From contig NC_079312.1 of the NCBI RefSeq assembly GCF_029931775.1, forward strand, positions 116,496,872-116,560,871: DNA of 64,000 nt, in the 5' to 3' direction. Shown in pieces: positions 57,493 through 64,000 of this stretch (position 1 is the first letter of the stretch; every line of letters begins with the position of its first letter). Source of the stretch: Euleptes europaea. Taxonomy: Eukaryota; Chordata; Lepidosauria; Squamata; Sphaerodactylidae. Both the position numbers and the translations under genes were made by a program. A model generated the notes under the pieces. It had not been told where the DNA came from, ran no database searches, and saw only the letters and a list, made by a program, of their open reading frames with translations.

Positions 57493-57599
57493 GTGATGGT
57501 AGCTAAAATGGAACTCTTCTGAATACCCGGGCCCAGTGGCAACAAGTGAGAGAGGCCTCGACCGCTGCTTGTGGACCTGATACCCAGACCTGAAAGACG

Positions 57600-58165
57600 C
57601 AGGCTCCAAATAAAGGTTCAGACCCTTAAAGTTTCATTAGGCTCACACGTGCATAGCTAAAGGCCTGAGGGAGGCATAATTTAGATGTGTCTAATGGTCA
57701 CAGCTTTCGGGGGGGGGGATAACAGGAACAGCTGGAAGATCGCAGCAAGCACAGGTCGGCCTTGAGAAGTGACCGAGAGTTACTCAGTGAGGTAAAGTTG
57801 GCCGAAACACACCTCTTGTTTCAGTGCTCCTCTTCCAAGCATGGCTGCGCAATCGCTTAATTTAATTATATAAGTTTAATTATATTAATTTAATTAATTA
57901 TATAATTAATTTAATTATATAAGATAGTAAGTTGTACTCATGCTTGAATAATAATGAGTAGATATGCCAATTAGTAATGTGCCTTCCAAATATGAATAAG
58001 AGGAGGAGGAAATGGGATGCTATATATTGTTTGTGATTGGGAGTGACGGTGTGCTTCTCTTCAACAGCCCCTTGAGCTGAGGGGGGGCATCTTATTTATG
58101 TGCACAGAAATAAACTTTTATTCCTTTCACCCCCTTGGTGTGTGGTTATTGGCTCAACAGCACCA
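57600..58165 (+). mobile_element. Possible solitary LTR-like fossil (3' part)
   Basis: Near 58085-58150 an AATAAA is followed by TTTTATTCCTTTCACCCCC and GGTGTGTGGTTATTGGCTC, resembling the R-U5 end of retroviral LTRs. The 5' border is not clear. Tentative. Confidence 0.25.
57850..57925. repeat. AT-rich simple repeat (AATTATATAAT-type)
   Basis: Repeated TTTAATTATAT/AATTAATTATA blocks. Confidence 0.7.
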
Positions 58166-58201
58166 GAGTCAAACCATTTTATGGTAACGGATCTTCTAGG
58201 G

Positions 58202-58384
58202 CAGTGGTTCTCAACCTTTTTTGCTCCATTCCCCCCTTTCACCATTGTTCAGAATACAATTCCCCCCTTCCCAAAATAGTCTATCTCAAAAGATGCATTC
58301 CAAATAATATGCATTTTGCTGAATAGTGGTCCGAACTCCCCCCCCCCTGGAACCCTAAAATTCCCCCCTTGTTGAGAGCCCCTG
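58202..58384. mobile_element. hAT-type MITE, CAGTGGTTCTCAACC family
   Basis: Perfect 8-bp duplication TTCTAGGG at 58194-58201 and 58385-58392; ends CAGTGGTTCTCAACC / TGTTGAGAGCCCCTG. 183 bp with C-rich runs. Confidence 0.9.
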
Positions 58385-58392
58385 TTCTAGGG

Positions 58393-61300
58393 TATCCACA
58401 TGATGGCTATTGTGAGAAAAAGATGCTGGACAAGCAGGGCTGTTCTGCTGGTTGAGGATCTCTTTTTTGTTATGTTCTTTAGCTATAAAACGCTTTTTCA
58501 GGAAGGGCGCTTGTGCTCTTAAATACCATGTGATGCGGTTGGGGGATGGAGATGCAGTAGAGACACTCCATCTGTTGACACACACCCCCACCGTCACCCA
58601 GGACTTAAGGCACAAGACTTTGAAGGACTCAAATAGCAGCGACTTAATTGTTACATTCATAAATGTGCTCCTTTTGTACATGCAATGTAAACTAAATTTA
58701 AACCGCATGCTACTTATTCACGCGTTCCCTGTGGATTTCTCTGTCGAGTATATTAAAACTGAGTGCCCGTATGGGACTTCAAGTTCCTGGATTAGGACTC
58801 ATGATTCTTGACGAGTGGCGCGTGCGTCGGGACTAGCTCTTTAAAAATCAAGTTTTCCTGAGTTGAGGCAAATGGTTGCTAGGTGTCCTCATAAGCCCCC
58901 CACACACACACACACAAGGGCCTGCTTTTGTGTGTTACAGCATGCTCCAAACCCCACAAAAGGAGCTAAAATGGAATATGGATTAGCATTTTCCAGCCTT
59001 CCTTCCTTATATGAACAATGAAATGTCTGGATTTGATACCTGGGCATACAGGCTGCAACTGTAGCCTAATAGGTACAAGCATGCACCCTCCTCCTGTGAG
59101 AGCTACAAGGGAAAAACCCGGGTCAGAATCCCCCCCCCCAACTTCCCTCCTCCTAAATTTAGGGTCATGTGACAGCAAGTACACACCTGAACAGACTGCT
59201 GCTGTGGACTGATGCTCCAGTGGTACAGCGATTTCAAACCCCAGCCCCTATGGAAGCTGCTGGACTCACTGTCTTTGCTCGGGACTGCCACAGAAAACCC
59301 CACAAGATGTTTTTTTGGAATAAACAGCATAGCGCAGGGAGCCAGTGGACTGAGGGCTCAACTGACCATTCCAGACACCCTCAAAATCACCCAGGGGTAC
59401 ACACTTTTGAGCTGCAGTTGACTGCAGGTAGAAGTTTCACTGGTACAAGACGAAGGTTTGGGAAGGTGCTCGCCCACCTCTTTCCAAAGGATAGTCATGG
59501 AAGGTAGTTTGTTGCGGCAAAAATAAATGGCAATCCTGTTTAAAGGGGGACTTAAAGTCTTAACAATTTGATTCTTAAAAAGCTTATGCTGAAACGACAT
59601 TTTAATAGTCTTTGAGGAGGTACAAGAATTGTTTTTGAAAATATATTTGATAAGTATTTTGTTTGCTATAAGACTACCTCTGCAATTTTTATTTTAAGAC
59701 TGGAAGTACATTCCTGGAGATTAAGGGAGGTGGATCCTGAGGAGGGCAGGAAGGGACCTCAGTGGGGTATAATGCCATACAGTCTACCCTCCAAAGCAGT
59801 CATTTCTGATCTCTGCAGTCTAGAAATTGATTAAATTTATAGCCTGCCCTCATTCCCAGCCAGTGAAATTCCAGATCTAGGAATGAAATAAGAGTCTTTG
59901 TGGTAAGCATGGAATACAAGGCTTTCTTCAACCTGGTTAAACGGTGGTTTGTTTATTGCTTGCCACTATACTTCTGTATTTTTTGTTTCTCTTTGGTTGT
60001 ACTATTAGAAATTCCTTAAAGGCATGCACTCTGCAGTGAGCAAAGTACTGGACTACGAGCTAAAGAAGCAGAAAAGCAAACACAACGCTCGGATCCACCT
60101 GCATTCTCTTATTTGGTCCTATTGCCTCTTGCCAGGTCGTTTGCCTGCTGTCACGCCGGCTGGCCCGGTTGTAGACTCCTCGTGGCAAATGACTCTATGT
60201 ACATGATTGTTGATACTGTTCCGCTTTGGCGGGGTCTTTAGTTTGTAATGTGTAGCTTACGGGGGTTATGTATAGTGGCATGTGCTGAATGCCTTTGTAC
60301 TATGTTTCCCCACTTGTTTTTGTTTACCTGCAGCAGGCAGAATTTATGCCTACCTATACACTTGTTTTCTCATTCAAAATTGGCATGCCTTGAATGCCTG
60401 TTTGTTTTTCTATTGGCAGTTAGTCGTCTTGTATTGTTTTTGCAATTATTACTTCTTTGCATTGTGATCGTGTTTAGATTCTGAACCCACATGCTGTTAA
60501 TTAGGCCCACCTGGAGGTTGGCAACCATAATTGCGTAGTACAGGTCCCTTACCCAGCCACCCCTCTTTTTCTTACATGCTGGGTGGGAGGTGACGGGGTA
60601 GGAAGGCTCCACTGTGATTAAAGGACAGCTTGTTGGTGCACTTGAGTCTCAGAACCCTTGTGCAACCTTAGACTTTATTTTTTGCAACCAATATGATTTC
60701 ACCCCCCCAGCATCAAGTCATTTGAAGACACAGCAAGTTTCTCTACTTGAAAACCAGCTGTAAAGATATGACATCAAGCTAAATTGGAATAAATCTGTAG
60801 TAGGCGCCTGAAGCTTCGCCTAAAATCACTGCTTCAAGTTCTTTCAGGGCATAGCTGTGAAAGATGCACTGCATGCCCAGTTCATACACACAAGACAATG
60901 CAGTAGGTAAAGAAGTAGAATGCACAGCTTTAAGGCAGCCCATCACATTTTGGAAAGCTCTCCTACATTAAAAATCCCTCAGAAATAGAAAACCACCACT
61001 GGCATTGAAGGGAAGGGTACAATCATCATCTTACTTACACTAGTTTTATATTTGAATAGCCAAAAGACTATTCAAAGCAACAATCCAAGACCTGTAGCCA
61101 GAAATACAGGCCAGTCCCACCTATCACCCAGGCTGTGCCACCTTACTTTGAGTGCAGGAATCAGGCCTTAGACTTCATGGAAGAATCACATTTTTCACTT
61201 TCTGGCCATGTGTATTCTACCCTTGTTTCTACTAATTCAAGGAAATGTCCTGTACAAGATATCCATTCAGCTGATTCTATTTCCCTTCTCTTGTTCTCCC

Positions 61301-64000
61301 TTTCCCCCTAGTTTTGCACTCCATCACTTTATGTTTTAGTTTTAAAAATGTGACTGCAGAGTGTTTGCACACACGCATCATACACTCAACTGCAAACCCA
61401 GTTCTGCTTCTGCATGATGTGTAAAGCGGCCCAGAGATTAACAACTTGAGCATGCGTCTTCCCTAACCATACTAACATAGCTCCAGCCATTTCTGATCAG
61501 TAGAACTTCATAGGAAGTGTGCCTGAGCCATTACGGTTGTCTGGTCTATCATCCAAGAAAAGCTCTAATGGCAAAGAAGGGGTGAGTGAAGAAGCCCGCT
61601 GCCAGCATTTTACTTCTCTGGCTGACCACATGCATTGATCTGTGCAGTCATTTCTGATCAAGGGTAGGCATGCAAGATGATTTATGGTCTGGAGGTGGTT
61701 ACTACAATATTTAAGTTTTTAAACATGTGACCTGTCCATCAGCTGAAACTTTGCCAGATTGTATTTCTTTACTGGCTTATTTTGACCTTTGGTCAGAGTT
61801 AAGTTTAGTAGCGAGGGAAAAAAAATCCCAAGTAATTATCAAGAAAGAAAATTCATTTTGAAGATGGGAAAAAATGATGAGCTTTTTTGTTGATATTGTC
61901 TTCAACAACTAGGCAAATTGTTTTATTTGGCAAGTAGACAGGCTGTACCTCACTAGCATTGATTAGCCTAAAGTGTTACATACACATTGCTAAAAGAACC
62001 CTACACCAATCACTGTTAAAATGAAGTTTGATGCCACCATCTTACTCCCAATTTTTTGGCCTTAATACCAGTAACGACAATAGGACAAACTCTTAACTAA
62101 TTTACTCTAGTCCAGTGTCTGCTAGGATATAGTCCATTTCCGCTGCCAAGTTTACCAAGCAATGATCACACTGTGAAAGAAGCTGTGAGTCACTGCTTTA
62201 AGACCCAACAGACTCTGTACAAAATTGTATACTCATGGCCAAATCTGCCATTGTAATGAACTGCTCCAACAGTTGCTGGGAAATCACATCTTGATTTAAA
62301 TCAGTTTTATAGACACATAACTGTATAATTGACAAAGGATAATAAAACTGATATAAAATTGACATTTAGTACAACACAGATATGACATGCAAGCAGAAGG
62401 CTACTTTGTCATTTGAAGGAAGCGGCATGGACATAGACCATGAAAAACATTACTGAAGACAGTCTGGGAGGGCTACCAAGAAACTGCTTCTTTTAAAAAC
62501 TGCATAGAAAGGAAGTTTTTACCAGGTTCAGTTTTTCACATTACATTGCTTAAGTGAAAGCAGAAGCCTTTGTTTCAGATTGCTACTTGGTTTCAGAGTT
62601 CCACAGACCTAATCCTAATACAATGCTTATTGGATGTCCCATCATGTAGACTGTGTGGACTTACACTATGTAATCATGTAGACTGCATGGACTTATACTA
62701 TGTAATCCACTGTGAGCCTCAGTGAAAAAGGCAGACTATAACTAACATCAATATAAAAAAGGGTCAGTAATATTCGCTGTTTTCAAGCTATAAAAACAGA
62801 CTTCTATGGCACCACATGGGAAATAGCCATAATCTGTTTACCCAAGCATTAAACTCCCTGTCTACATTTCTGGAACAGACACATCCATCTTCTTGGATTA
62901 GCACATATCAAAATTAGAGTATGGTAAATACGAGGTGGGAAGAAGAAAATGCCGGGGTTGGGGGGGAGGGAATTGTTCAATCTGAAAAGGATATAAGAGT
63001 CTGCCCCTCAGATCTTCTGTCCCAACATGAAGCAATCTCAACCTGCAGGAATGCGAGACACTGGCCACCCTCCTTTCCTGACTCTTTTTTCTTCTGCTTG
63101 CTCCTGGTCCCATAAGATTGGATAAGCAGCAGGATCTTCTAGTATCTTGGGTTACTAGTGTGCCTATCACCCCTCAAGCCATCTCCAATTTCACAGCTTT
63201 GAAATACAGTGCTACTACAGGAACAATTAATTAAGCCAACCATTGCAGCAATATCTTAGTAACCCTCTTTCACCAAGAGCTACCAGTTCCAGACTTAAAA
63301 TACCTCAGGTAAATTAAGAGTGAAAAGAAAGCAGAAGCTTATTCAGTGCAGCTTTCCCCATTATGTGACAAAAGCTGCCTAGGTTGCCATTTTAAGTAAT
63401 CTTTAAATATAGCAGAACCTATAGAATATGATTTGGAAGCATATTGACACTCTCAAGATATACATGCAATAATATTAATAAAGGTGTCTGTATACAAGTT
63501 CCTTCTATGCCTTTTGAGGTTCCCAACCATAATGGTCCCATCTTCCCTAGAGCAGCAAGTAAGCAGAACAGCCACAGGAGCTCTCACTTGCAGGCAGGAA
63601 GTAGAAGTGAAAAAGCCACATAACGAAGGTCCAAACTAACCACAACTGCATAACAGTTCTGGATACTTCATAAGTTGTAAACAGATTTAAGAAGGGTTCC
63701 GTTTAATGTATGCATGGAAGTCAATAGCCCAAACCTGTGTGCGTGTATACACAAGTTTCAGTGAATTTGACTGGTCATTAGTAAACGTTCCTTGGTAGTA
63801 GCCCAAGGCATTTCAGTTACTCGATATATGTAATATGGCAGCAAGTCCCAATGAATGTGGTGAGACCTATTTAGGAAAAAACATACACATCCAGAGGCAA
63901 AATGCATTTAGGGGGAACTAAGTTAATGTAGCATATTCTGAGACAGAACAGCTAGTGACTTGCAAGGAATCCAGAGCCAAGGGAAAGTTTATGCACCTCT
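58393..64000. other. Unassigned DNA upstream of AKAP8
   Basis: Only small items: a degenerate palindrome-family arm near 59540-59625, and one inverted MITE end (CACCTGGAGGTTGGCAACC) near 60509-60527. No AKAP8L exon or other coding similarity seen. 60.6-64 kb looks unique and could hold a 3' untranslated region or intron of a neighbouring gene. Confidence 0.4.

Noticed and set aside
56800-64000. AKAP8L expected upstream of AKAP8
   Set aside because: I looked for its finger (CSLCKYRTF) and KKLERYLKGENPF-like exon sequence on the minus strand and saw none; the gene may start beyond the window or be absent here.

Overview
The window looks like a piece of a squamate reptile genome (lizard or gecko type). 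It holds one spliced, vertebrate-type nuclear gene with large introns, two CpG islands, and a dense mixture of CR1, L2, L1 and RTE/BovB LINEs, Penelope-like elements, tRNA- and 5S-derived SINEs, and many small hAT-type elements with clear 8-bp target duplications. The species itself cannot be named from the sequence.

The only host protein-coding gene I can support is AKAP8 (AKAP95), on the minus strand. Thirteen coding exons run from the start codon at 56364 down to the stop at 31120. All phases fit and the conceptual protein has 693 residues, close to the 692 of human AKAP8 as I remember it. Its promoter is a CpG island (about 55.9-56.8 kb) with three CCAAT boxes in the gene's orientation. 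The first plausible poly(A) signal is at 30196-30201. Both AKAP95-type zinc fingers are present, but I cannot find the amphipathic PKA-RII-binding helix of the mammalian protein in the last exon.

A second CpG island (about 18.8-21.5 kb) lies downstream of AKAP8. It has a strong minus-strand splice donor after 19965 and a dense cluster of GCGTAA/TTACGC motifs. In mammals BRD4 is the next gene downstream of AKAP8 on the same strand, with a non-coding first exon and a very long first intron. I infer that this island may be the BRD4 promoter and that 1-19 kb may be its first intron; no BRD4 coding exon is visible. From 56.8 to 64 kb I see only repeats and unassigned DNA. The paralogue AKAP8L, expected upstream, is not recognisable.

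Region by region: 1-8 kb holds an LTR-like fossil fragment, a Penelope-type endonuclease fragment, a TIR element carrying a GC-rich minisatellite, and a GC-rich insert with a 12-bp duplication. 8-18 kb is mostly unique AT-rich DNA with a truncated CR1 and two palindromic repeats. 18.8-22.3 kb is the CpG island, with an L1 insertion at its edge. 22.3-26.2 kb holds two TSD-bounded hAT elements; one contains a MITE that in turn contains a Penelope-like foldback with a hammerhead-ribozyme-like motif. 26-30 kb holds SINEs and CR1. 30-56.4 kb is AKAP8, with L2, L1, hAT and SINE insertions in its introns, including two LINE insertions at one target site. 56.8-64 kb holds palindromic repeats, a BovB tail, a short hAT element, an LTR-like end and unassigned DNA.
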